Source: Paenibacillus eucommiae
Lineage (GTDB): Bacteria > Bacillota > Bacilli > Paenibacillales > NBRC-103111
DNA: 64,000 nt
Reading direction: 5' to 3'
Assembly (NCBI RefSeq): GCF_017874215.1
Contig: NZ_JAGGLB010000010.1
Coordinates: 1 to 64,000 of the forward strand
Position 1 is the stretch's first letter, and the number at the start of each line of letters is the position of its first letter. Position numbers and translations under genes: made by a program. Under the pieces are notes generated by a model. The model had not been told where the DNA came from and did no database searches. It worked only from the letters and a program-made list of their open reading frames with translations. Below are positions 17,735-25,515 of this stretch, in pieces.

Positions 17735-17996
17735 AAACGCTTGCGGCGTCCTTTGATGAGCGTGTTCATGGCGTTGGTGTATGACGGAGGGAATGGCTGT
17801 GGACTCCAGCCGCTGTTAAAGATTTGTTCCCTTGAATGGTATAAATGAGAAGGTAGGAACAAATCTTTAAAGGCGGACGCTACCGCTCTTCCGCCCACAC
17901 CCATTCCCTCTCTTTAGCTACAATCGCACGAACACCAAGCTTAAACGGACAGCCAGCAAGGGTTTCTCTGTTGGTTAGAGGAGATATCCTAGCTGG
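17735..17996 (+). repeat. Hairpin repeat R, copy 2
   Basis: It carries the same inner stem (TTAAAGATTTGTTCC with GGAACAAATCTTTAA). Its outer stem has changed to GAGGGAATGG paired with CCATTCCCTC, keeping the pairing. Both copies 1 and 2 follow the same AGAAAAACGC. The stretch 17997-18226 shows no gene. Confidence 0.85.
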
Positions 17997-18226
17997 CGCT
18001 GTAAAGCTGCACCATGCGAACAAATCCTTTCACTCCAGAAAATCTAGCTCAATAATGATGTTTTAAATTATCACATTACCTCCTCGCCGCTACCTACCAT
18101 GCTGCCCTTTTGCTGGTTTCTTCTTTTGGCTTTGGAGCTCTGTTTTTTTGAATTTGCGACTTTTTGTTAAGTTGCTGCAGTTTTAGGGTAATACTAGCTA
18201 GGAATTCAGAAAGGAGAGGTTGACGC

Positions 18227-18460
18227 ATGCAAAACAATGAGAAAACCCCAGGGGAAATCCCGCAGATTACTCCTGATCAGAAGCCGGAAATAACGCCGCC
18301 ATCTCCACCTGAGGTTAAGCCCGTAAAGCCTGTACCAGAAATCGCACCGCAGCCAGTCCCGGAGATTAAGCCAGATATCGTTCCAGAAATTCAGCCTGAA
18401 ATCCCACCAGAAGCACCACCGGAAATTCCGTCAAAAAATCCACCGCAGCAGCAGCCATAA
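18227..18460 (+). CDS. Pro/Glu-rich low-complexity protein, 77 aa
   Basis: The product is built of short repeats of the type P-E-I-x-P and P-E-V-K-P (PVPEIKPDIVPEIQPEIPPE), with almost no hydrophobic core, no signal peptide and no Cys. The composition predicts an extended, polyproline-like chain. GAAAGGAGAGG nine bases before the ATG supports translation and a hairpin terminator follows the stop, so I take it as a real gene. Function unknown; similar rods act as spacers or spore-associated proteins, but nothing here shows that. Confidence 0.6.
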   Translation: MQNNEKTPGEIPQITPDQKPEITPPSPPEVKPVKPVPEIAPQPVPEIKPDIVPEIQPEIPPEAPPEIPSKNPPQQQP

Positions 18461-18514
18461 CCAAGTAAAAGCACAGAAAACAGCAAAAAAACACAAAGAA
18501 AACCACAATAAAAG

Positions 18515-18556
18515 CAAAAAGCCGACTCCCGTGAAAATGCAGGGGCCGGCCTTTTT
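18515..18556 (+). terminator. Rho-independent terminator
   Basis: AAAAAGCCGACTCCC pairs imperfectly with GGGGCCGGCCTTTTT and a T run follows. It can serve the Pro/Glu-rich gene on the plus strand; the A run on the other side could also serve the convergent peroxiredoxin gene. Confidence 0.65.
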
Positions 18557-18642
18557 ATTCGGCAGTTTAGAGCCTATTGGTGAATACTCATGAGCTAAAG
18601 TTGCCGCTACGCGGATTACCGTTTTACGCTCACAAGGTCTTC

Positions 18643-19107
18643 TTAAGCTTTAAGGCTTGTCCTGGCATCCGACCCCACTGCTTCCAATATTTCGTCCGTC
18701 GACCGGTTGCCTTTGCGCGCATAGACGATCTGTCCGTTCCGGCCAATCACATAGACGACTCTCTTCTGCTCAACGAACAGCCTCAACAGCCCTTTGTCGA
18801 CGCCGAATAGCTCCTGTATAAGTCCTTCATGGTCCGTTACTAGCGGGAATGAGTAGTGATGCTCATCGGCAAAAGCCTGATGGTCCGCCAAATCCGCCGG
18901 GTTGATAGCAAAAACCTTGGCTTCTGCACTTTCGTATTGCGGCAGTGCCTCCTCTACAGCGTTTAACTGCTGGGTACAAATCGGCGAACCAATTTTCGGA
19001 TAAAAAATAAGCACGATCGCATTCTTTCCCTTATACTCCTCCGTGCTTACTACCCCTTTGGTGCTGTTTCCCATAAAAAAAGGTGCTTGCTCTCCCACAT
19101 CCAGCAT
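18643..19107 (-). CDS. Peroxiredoxin, PrxQ/BCP-type, 154 aa
   Basis: A thioredoxin-fold peroxidase that reduces hydroperoxides. The motif LIFYPKIGSPICTQQL matches the PrxQ/BCP site F.YPK...P.CT.E, so the Cys in ICT is the peroxidatic residue (about residue 47); I see no second Cys nearby, which suggests a one-Cys mechanism or an outside thiol partner. A late FVIGRNGQIVYAR-like strand (YVIGRNGQIVYAR) is typical. The ATG at 19107 is chosen because GGGAGGAAAGGGT precedes it and the product then starts MLDVGEQAPFF, as in the family; the ORF could extend to 19191 but without a ribosome site. Confidence 0.88.
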   Translation of the reverse strand: MLDVGEQAPFFMGNSTKGVVSTEEYKGKNAIVLIFYPKIGSPICTQQLNAVEEALPQYESAEAKVFAINPADLADHQAFADEHHYSFPLVTDHEGLIQELFGVDKGLLRLFVEQKRVVYVIGRNGQIVYARKGNRSTDEILEAVGSDARTSLKA

Positions 19108-19209
19108 ACCCTTTCCTCCCATCCTAACTAATGAAATAAAAACGCCCGAAGCCGACCTCGAATGAGGTACAGCTCCGAGCTCCTTATCCATGACAGCAGC
19201 GCGTCCGGA

Positions 19210-19395
19210 CTATTTATTTCTGTCCTTGGCTTCGCCGATTTTTTCCTGTATGTTCCCTTTTACCTTATCCAGCTTGCCTTCCGCCTGGAGGGAGGGGTTG
19301 TCCGTCGCGTTTCCGATCTGATCCTTGATTTCACCCTTAACTTTAGAAACGTTGCCTTTGACTTTATCGCTTAATCCGCTTTTTGAATCAGCCAT
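19210..19395 (-). CDS. CsbD-family stress protein, 61 aa
   Basis: The small hydrophilic helical protein has the CsbD repeat KVKGNVSKVKGEIKDQIGNA followed by QAEGKLDKVKGNIQEKIGEA. In Bacillus, csbD belongs to the general stress regulon; the molecular role is unknown. TAAAGGAGATGAG precedes the ATG. It lies upstream of the peroxiredoxin gene on the same strand, with a 102-base gap, which would fit a stress-related pair. Confidence 0.9.
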   Translation of the reverse strand: MADSKSGLSDKVKGNVSKVKGEIKDQIGNATDNPSLQAEGKLDKVKGNIQEKIGEAKDRNK

Positions 19396-19579
19396 ACTCT
19401 CATCTCCTTTAGCGTTATATCTCTTCTTACCTTATTTGGAGGGCTTTCAAACATAGATAGCTTTCCCAAAGCAACAAAATATGACCACAACTCGTCTAAT
19501 TGCTTGTCTAATAGCTTGTTTAATAGTCCATTAAATATAACAAATAATAAGTTTTTTAAGTGGAGGTACGAGGTACAGA

Positions 19580-20011
19580 ATGAAGTTGAAAGCAATAATG
19601 ATTTTCGGCTGTCTCTTAATGGTAGTTGCGGGCTGCGGAAAAAACATAGATTCTAAGGTTTCTTTTGCCATTACAGACAGGATTCAATCAAGTATAGGTT
19701 CATCTCCCCTTCGATTTGAAGTAAGTAAAGGCGATCAGGTATGGACCGCTGAGGAATTGGATGAAATCAAAACTAAGATGGATCCTTTGCTAAGCACTTT
19801 AAAACCGTTACAAAAATCTAAGAAGCCTGCAGCCGAAGCAAAATTAGCAAAAGTAGTAGAAGTAACTTATCCCGAAATAGAAATAATAATCATACAAGAT
19901 CAAGAGGTTAAGCTTCTCTCCAAAATAGGTGAGGACTACTTCTCACTGACAGGAGGAAAGAAAGAAATTGAGCAAGTTTTAAACATCCCAACAACACCAT
20001 TCATTCCTTAA
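19580..20011 (+). CDS. Hypothetical lipoprotein, 143 aa
   Basis: A type II signal with lipobox VAGC (lipidated Cys19) starts the protein; the mature domain is alpha/beta with a strand EVTYPEIEIIIIQDQEVKLL late in it. I recognise no family. The upstream TGGAGGTACGAGG gives a ribosome site. Its last 11 bases overlap the 3' end of the convergent permease gene. Confidence 0.7.
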   Translation: MKLKAIMIFGCLLMVVAGCGKNIDSKVSFAITDRIQSSIGSSPLRFEVSKGDQVWTAEELDEIKTKMDPLLSTLKPLQKSKKPAAEAKLAKVVEVTYPEIEIIIIQDQEVKLLSKIGEDYFSLTGGKKEIEQVLNIPTTPFIP

Positions 20012-20873
20012 CAGCTCCGATAACAACCCCTTTTACAAAATACCGCTGCAGGAACGGATAGACTGCCAGAATCGGCAGAGCGCCTATAAAGATTTGGGAT
20101 GCCCGGATCGTTCGTTGAGATAGATTGGCAACCATGGCCGGATCAAACTTTGTCATATCTGCTTGTACGATGATGGTTTGCATAAAGCTCGCAAGCGGGA
20201 GGTTTTTGGATTCTTTAATGTAAATCAACCCGTCAAAATAGGCGTTCCAATGGCCCACCATCGTAAACAATGCAATTGTCGCGATAGCTGGCAAGGAGAT
20301 CGGAAGGTAAATCGCAACAAAGCTCCGAAAGTGGCCGGCTCCGTCCATAAAAGCAGCTTCCTCAAGATCTTTAGGCACAGTACGAAAAAAGTTCAAGAGT
20401 AGAATGATATTAAACACAGCAACTAATCCCGGAAGAATTAACGCGAGCAGCGTATTCATGAGGCCAAGCTTCAGGATCAATATATAGCTTGGAATCAGAC
20501 CGCCGCTGAACAGCATCGTAATGACGAAATACCAAAGATATACATTTCGCGCGCGAAAGACGCGGGTTTCTTTGGAAAGAGCATAGGCAGCAATCGCGTT
20601 CACGGACATGGCGAGAGCTGTTCCGATCAGGGTCCGCTTCACGGACACCATCAGGGATGATAAGAAGTTTGCATTTTCAAATGTCTTGGCGTAGGCTTCG
20701 AACGTAAAGCCGATCGGCCAGAACGTCACAAGCCCAGCGTTGGCAGGAGCAGTCGAGCTTAAGGATACCATCAGTAAGTGATATAACGGCAGCAAGCAGA
20801 GAATGGAAAGAGCTGTAAGCATCACATTGTTAACCACAGTAAATATACGATAAGACAGTGTTTTGTGGTACAT
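20001..20873 (-). CDS. Carbohydrate ABC transporter permease, LplC/YtcP-like (CUT1), 290 aa
   Basis: Six membrane segments are predicted (first LTALSILCLLPLYHLLMVSL). The EAA loop is EAAFMDGAGHFRSFVAIYLP (about residues 172-191), and the C-terminal YPFLQRYFVKGVVIGAVKE is the group's signature. AAAGGGTG precedes the ATG. It lies 15 bases after the LplB-like gene and completes the locus 2 channel, whose binding protein is encoded on the other strand at 25516. Confidence 0.93.
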   Translation of the reverse strand: MYHKTLSYRIFTVVNNVMLTALSILCLLPLYHLLMVSLSSTAPANAGLVTFWPIGFTFEAYAKTFENANFLSSLMVSVKRTLIGTALAMSVNAIAAYALSKETRVFRARNVYLWYFVITMLFSGGLIPSYILILKLGLMNTLLALILPGLVAVFNIILLLNFFRTVPKDLEEAAFMDGAGHFRSFVAIYLPISLPAIATIALFTMVGHWNAYFDGLIYIKESKNLPLASFMQTIIVQADMTKFDPAMVANLSQRTIRASQIFIGALPILAVYPFLQRYFVKGVVIGAVKE

Positions 20874-20888
20874 GAGTATTCACCCTTT

Positions 20889-21839
20889 CTAAAATATCCT
20901 GTAACCAGCAAATTTATAGGCAAGCCGGTAAGATATGACGATTAAGATTAAGCTGATCATGGATTTGAATAGGCCAACTGCCGTCGCGAAGCTGAATTGT
21001 CCGCTAAGAAGACCTTCCCGGTATACGAACGTGTCAATGATATCTCCCTGCTGATAAATCATTGGGCTGTACAAGTTAAACACCTGATCGAAGTTGGCGT
21101 TCAGTACGTTGCCTAGCGCCAGAGTCCCGACAACGATAAGGATCGGTATAAGGGAAGGTACAGTTATGTGCATCGTCTGCTTCCAGCGGCTTGCTCCGTC
21201 AACTTCGGCCGCTTCATATAACGCCGGATTAATGCCGGCAAGCGCGGCCAAGAAAATAATCGTATTGAAGCCGAATTCTTTCCAGACGTCACTGAAAATA
21301 ATAGTAAACCGAAACCAATTCCCGTCACCTAGAAAGAAAATCGGTTTAATGCCGAATACGCTTGCGAGAAACTGATTGACGAGGCCGGTCTGGGCGAGTA
21401 AATCAATCAGAATTCCTGCAAGCGTGACCCAGGAAAGAAAGTGAGGCAGATAGACGAGCGTCTGAATCGATCTTTTCAACCCAGTATTCCTTACTTCATT
21501 TAATAGCAAGGCAAAAATAAACGGAATGATCAAATTCATTACGATTTTGGAGCAGGCAAAGAACAGAGTATTCCACGTGATTTGCAAGAAATATTCATTT
21601 TCAAGCATGTAGCGAAAATGCTTCAGGCCCACCCATGGAGAGCCGGTTATACCCAATGCCACTTTATAATCTTGAAACGCCATCACGATACCCGTCATGG
21701 GCAAATAAGAAAAAATGAAAACCAAAATAACTGCTGGCAGCACCATAAAATGAAGCATCCACGGCTGCTTGTAGCTATTTTTTCTTTTTTTAAGTGGTGT
21801 GTCCCCAGGGATCACTTTCTGCACTACATTTGTGTCCAT
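20889..21839 (-). CDS. Carbohydrate ABC transporter permease, LplB-like (CUT1), 316 aa
   Basis: Six membrane segments (first FMVLPAVILVFIFSYLPMTG) followed by GIVMAFQDYKVALGITGSPW, typical of LplB. The EAA loop EAAEVDGASRWKQTMHITVP lies about residues 205-224. GGGGAGAGGG lies just before the ATG. It is the first gene of the minus-strand permease operon, divergent from the kinase gene; the promoter region carries two direct repeats that also occur before the binding-protein gene. Confidence 0.93.
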   Translation of the reverse strand: MDTNVVQKVIPGDTPLKKRKNSYKQPWMLHFMVLPAVILVFIFSYLPMTGIVMAFQDYKVALGITGSPWVGLKHFRYMLENEYFLQITWNTLFFACSKIVMNLIIPFIFALLLNEVRNTGLKRSIQTLVYLPHFLSWVTLAGILIDLLAQTGLVNQFLASVFGIKPIFFLGDGNWFRFTIIFSDVWKEFGFNTIIFLAALAGINPALYEAAEVDGASRWKQTMHITVPSLIPILIVVGTLALGNVLNANFDQVFNLYSPMIYQQGDIIDTFVYREGLLSGQFSFATAVGLFKSMISLILIVISYRLAYKFAGYRIF

Positions 21840-21896
21840 AGCCCTCTCCCCGTTCCATAAAATCTCATTTGTGTATAATGAGAAACCCTGATATAA

Positions 21897-21962
21897 ATAA
21901 TAACAAGTATTTCTAAGGCTGGACTATAGGACATTGTTAGGATCGATAGGGTTTTGTTAGGA
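21897..21962 (-). promoter_or_regulatory. Permease-operon promoter with two 20-bp-spaced activator boxes
   Basis: Read on the minus strand, CTAACAAAACCCTATC (start 21960) and CTAACAATGTCCTATAG (start 21940) are 20 bases apart. From the second box, a TATTAT -10 (21897-21902) starts 38 bases further on, and there is no good -35. The same arrangement stands before the binding-protein gene at 25413-25476. This fits an AraC-type activator contacting the -35 region. Confidence 0.6.
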
Positions 21963-21984
21963 ACATCGTCTGGAGGAACCCATT

Positions 21985-23826
21985 ATGGAGCTGAGCAGCG
22001 GCATTAAGTTTTTTAAAAGAAGGATAAGTTCCAGGTTTAGCCTGTTTGCCAAAATGAACGGACTAATCATCATCTTGTTTATCCCCATCATTATCTTGTT
22101 TACCTATTCCAATGGCATCGCATTCAATGTGATTGGCAAGGAGCTTATGGAATCTAATAGTAAGCAGCTCTCCTTCCTATCCAGCCAGATCGACTCGAGA
22201 ATCAATCAAACCATGGATTTCGTCATTTCCTTCTCTAGAGATCCGAATGTTCAGAAATTTAACGGATTAAATCTCTGGGATGATCGTTATGACCGGATGC
22301 AGACGAGGTATGTGGTTCAGGAAAAAATGGTGCTGCAGTCCGGCGTTATGAATATATGGCCAGTCAAATACACGGTGTATTCCCAACAGAACAAAGAGGC
22401 TATCTCCAATTACACAAACACGATCGACTACAATGAAGATTATCTCAAGAAAAATATGACCGGAAAATGGACTTACGGCGACGGTACAGCGGTGACCTCA
22501 GACCAGCCAAAGGACTTCTATTGGTTCTACACCGACTCCTTCGGCCATCAGGGTACGCTTAAGGGAAGTAATCTGGTCGTTGAAGCCAGCTTCGGGCATG
22601 ATAATATTCAAAACATGCTCGATACTTATAAGGCTGGCGGGCAAGGGGATCCGTTATTATACCATAAGGGTGATCATCCGATCCTGAATCGTACTGCGTC
22701 CAAGCAGCTAGCGAATGAACTGATCCATTTCCTGGATAGTCAGTCTCTGGAAGACACCATGCAGCAGGTCGTAAAATTGGAAAATAAAAATTATTTGGTC
22801 AGTGCCGTGAAATCCCCCCAATTGGCATGGTATCTGGTAGACCTAGTTCCACTAGACCAGATCATGGGGCCGATATCGTTCAGCCGCAATCTGTTCTATT
22901 TATCGATGGTCCTGCTCTTCGTAGTTGGTATATCTGCATCGGTCTTGCTTTACAGGAATGTTCAGCGTCCGATTAGAAAGCTGATCCGTGGATTGCAGAG
23001 CGTACAGCGCGGAGACTTCTCGGTAAGGATCAACTCCAATATCCATAACGAATTTTCGTTTCTGTTCTACAGGTTTAACGACATGTCACAGCAAATTCAG
23101 AGCTTGATTGAAAACGTACTCAATGAAAAGCTCCAAGCTAGGGAAGCGACTCTAAAGCAGCTGCAAGCCCAAATTAATCCACATTTTCTTTATAACTGCC
23201 TCGGCTATATTATTAACATGGCCCAGATGAATGACGAGGAGGCAGTCGTGTCGATGGCTTATAATCTAAGCGCTTACTACCGTTACATCACCCGGCTGGA
23301 GCGGCAGACGGCTACCTTGGACGAAGAAATCCGCCTGATAAATAACTATTTGGATATTCAGAGGCTGCGTAACGGGCGAATTCACTACCATATCGATATT
23401 CCCGAAGAGATGCTGAAGCAGCACGTCCCTCGCTTAATGCTGCAGCCTATCGTCGAAAATGCCGTCATTCATGGGGTAGGAAAATCTTATGCTTCGGGCG
23501 AAATTCGGATCAGCGGCGAGATGTCAAATGGCTACTGTAAGGTTTATATTGATGACGATGGTCCTGGGATGAATCTGGAAGAACAAGAGGCACTAAACCG
23601 TAAAATGCGAGGACCACTGCAGGAGGAAATGGGCTGTGGTCTTTGGAATACCAATCAGCGGGTCATTCACCTATTCGGAACTAACTCTTACCTTTGTTTC
23701 AAACAATCGCCTCTTGGGGGATTTCGGACAGAGATTATTTGGGAGATAGCCACCGGAGAAGAACAGCAGCAGAAGTTTCCTACCCTAGGAGGTACACAGT
23801 ATGCAGATGATCATAGTAGACGATGA
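21985..23826 (+). CDS. Sensor histidine kinase, YesM-like, 613 aa
   Basis: The membrane kinase has a first segment near residues 24-48 (NGLIIILFIPIIILFTYSNG), an extracellular sensor region (about 50-300), a second segment (NLFYLSMVLLFVVGISASVL, about 303-325), HAMP, then His_kinase with QAQINPHFLYNCLGYI holding the phospho-acceptor His. The ATPase motifs are IVENAVIHGVGK, DDDGPGMNLEE and GLWNTNQRV. TGGAGGAACCC precedes the ATG. Its end overlaps the response-regulator gene by 26 bases. Confidence 0.93.
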   Translation: MELSSGIKFFKRRISSRFSLFAKMNGLIIILFIPIIILFTYSNGIAFNVIGKELMESNSKQLSFLSSQIDSRINQTMDFVISFSRDPNVQKFNGLNLWDDRYDRMQTRYVVQEKMVLQSGVMNIWPVKYTVYSQQNKEAISNYTNTIDYNEDYLKKNMTGKWTYGDGTAVTSDQPKDFYWFYTDSFGHQGTLKGSNLVVEASFGHDNIQNMLDTYKAGGQGDPLLYHKGDHPILNRTASKQLANELIHFLDSQSLEDTMQQVVKLENKNYLVSAVKSPQLAWYLVDLVPLDQIMGPISFSRNLFYLSMVLLFVVGISASVLLYRNVQRPIRKLIRGLQSVQRGDFSVRINSNIHNEFSFLFYRFNDMSQQIQSLIENVLNEKLQAREATLKQLQAQINPHFLYNCLGYIINMAQMNDEEAVVSMAYNLSAYYRYITRLERQTATLDEEIRLINNYLDIQRLRNGRIHYHIDIPEEMLKQHVPRLMLQPIVENAVIHGVGKSYASGEIRISGEMSNGYCKVYIDDDGPGMNLEEQEALNRKMRGPLQEEMGCGLWNTNQRVIHLFGTNSYLCFKQSPLGGFRTEIIWEIATGEEQQQKFPTLGGTQYADDHSRR

Positions 23827-25408
23827 AGCGCATTGGGTAGATAATTTATCTATGCACAAACCTTGGCATATGTTAGGCATCGAACACGTTCATAAAGCTT
23901 ATTCTGCCCATGAGGCACTTCAAATCATCGAAACACATCCTATCGATATTGTCATATCGGATATTCTGATGCCTGAAATGACGGGAATCGAGATGATAGA
24001 GCAAATTCGCATCCGCGACAAAAGAATCAAATGCATCATTTTATCCGGTCATTCTGATTTTGAGTTTGCCAAAAAGGCTGTCCAGCACCAGGCCGTGGAT
24101 TACTTGCTTAAGCCACCTACGGATCACGATTTGTTCGGCGCAGTCAAAGCTGCGATCGATCAATTGAATACAGAGTGGGAAAGCATCAGCTCATTGGAGC
24201 GTACCCAATATACCCTTCGGGAAAATCTGCCTTTCCTGCGCGGTCAGCTGCTCCTCGACGCATTGCGCGGACATCGTATGCCGGCTGACGAATGGAGCCG
24301 GAAACTCGAGAACTACGGGCTGCCTTTTAGCTACGGAGACTGCGCCCTGCTGCTCGTCCGTATGGAGGAAGAATTCGGACAATATAAAAACAACGGGCAG
24401 CAATTGATGGAATATGCGATCATCAACATGGCTGAGGAAATAATCGGTGATTTTACAGAAGTCTGGGGAGTCAAGGAAGAGCATGGGTATCTTGCTTTCT
24501 TGCTTCAGTTAAAGGAAAGCGGGCCTAATACGGGTAAAGAAAATATACTGGAAAAGCTTGCCTTACAGCTTCAATATAAAGTGAAACAGTTCCTGAAAGG
24601 GTCGCTTTCCATCGTGATCACGGAGTGGTTCCGGTTTCCAGAGCAGCTCCCGGATCGTTACCGTCAGGCCTCTGCCTATTTCCGGCAAATTGTAGGGGAC
24701 GAGCGGGAATTCGTTATGCGGGTCGGAGACTTGGAGCCGAACATTTCGCATGCGCCCTTAGACGCGCTTTACATGCCTCCATCTTTGAGCAACCTGCTTG
24801 AGGCTGGCCGTTGGGACGCGGCGGAAGCTAAGCTGGCAGCAGCTTGCGCGGAACTTGATGAACGATGGTCGGAATCCTGGGAGCACTGCATGGAGGCCGG
24901 TTTTTTAATCGCTTCTTCTTTCACACATCTTGCACATCGCAACGGACATACGCTGGCCAAGTTAATTGGGCCGGATATGGAATCCGTGCAAAGTGGAGAG
25001 GCCTTCGCCTCCATCAGCAAGCTTCGAAAGTGGTCTCTTGGCGTCCTCGGCAAGCTAAAAGAGGGGACATCGAATGAAATCAAAGACATACGCTTCCTAT
25101 ATGTGAAGAAAGTCAGGGAATTCGTGGATCAAAACCTGAGTGGTGATGTTTCTCTGCGTGCTCTGGCAGACCATGTGCACTTGCATCCGACCCATTTATC
25201 CAAAATTTATAAGATTGAAACGGGTGAAGGAATAAGCGATTACGTGTCCTCTCTCCGAATGGAGCGGGCCTGCCACTCACTAAAGACGACCGACAAAAAG
25301 GTGTATGAAATCAGCATTGAAATCGGGTATCTGGATTCGGCTTATTTTATTAAAGTGTTTAAACGCCAGTTTGGGGTAACGCCGCAAGAATATAGGGATG
25401 GAAATTAA
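23801..25408 (+). CDS. Response regulator with AraC-type output domain, YesN-like, 535 aa
   Basis: The receiver domain has MIIVDDEAHW, the phospho-acceptor Asp54 in VISDILMP, and YLLKPP. A long middle region (130-420) is typical of YesN. The C-terminal AraC domain has VSLRALADHVHLHPTHLSKI and ISIEIGYLDSAYFIKVFKRQ, ending FGVTPQEYRDGN. CTAGGAGGTACACAGT precedes the ATG. It is translationally coupled to the kinase gene and followed by the binding-protein gene, whose promoter carries the two candidate boxes for this regulator. Confidence 0.93.
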   Translation: MQMIIVDDEAHWVDNLSMHKPWHMLGIEHVHKAYSAHEALQIIETHPIDIVISDILMPEMTGIEMIEQIRIRDKRIKCIILSGHSDFEFAKKAVQHQAVDYLLKPPTDHDLFGAVKAAIDQLNTEWESISSLERTQYTLRENLPFLRGQLLLDALRGHRMPADEWSRKLENYGLPFSYGDCALLLVRMEEEFGQYKNNGQQLMEYAIINMAEEIIGDFTEVWGVKEEHGYLAFLLQLKESGPNTGKENILEKLALQLQYKVKQFLKGSLSIVITEWFRFPEQLPDRYRQASAYFRQIVGDEREFVMRVGDLEPNISHAPLDALYMPPSLSNLLEAGRWDAAEAKLAAACAELDERWSESWEHCMEAGFLIASSFTHLAHRNGHTLAKLIGPDMESVQSGEAFASISKLRKWSLGVLGKLKEGTSNEIKDIRFLYVKKVREFVDQNLSGDVSLRALADHVHLHPTHLSKIYKIETGEGISDYVSSLRMERACHSLKTTDKKVYEISIEIGYLDSAYFIKVFKRQFGVTPQEYRDGN

Positions 25409-25412
25409 CAGC

Positions 25413-25476
25413 ATAACAGAGTCCTACGGAAACTAACAGAATCATATAGATGCTCTCCCTCATCCATTGGTAAAGT
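25413..25476 (+). promoter_or_regulatory. Binding-protein promoter with two 20-bp-spaced activator boxes
   Basis: ATAACAGAGTCCTA (25413-25426) and CTAACAGAATCATA (25433-25446) are direct repeats 20 bases apart. A weak -10, TAAAGT (25471-25476), begins 38 bases after the start of the second box, exactly as in the permease promoter, and both have TTG just upstream of the -10 at the same offset. The -35 is poor. I infer activation by the YesN-like regulator. Confidence 0.6.
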
Positions 25477-25515
25477 AAAGCATGTAACAATCTTACACCG
25501 TAGGGGGAAACAAAA

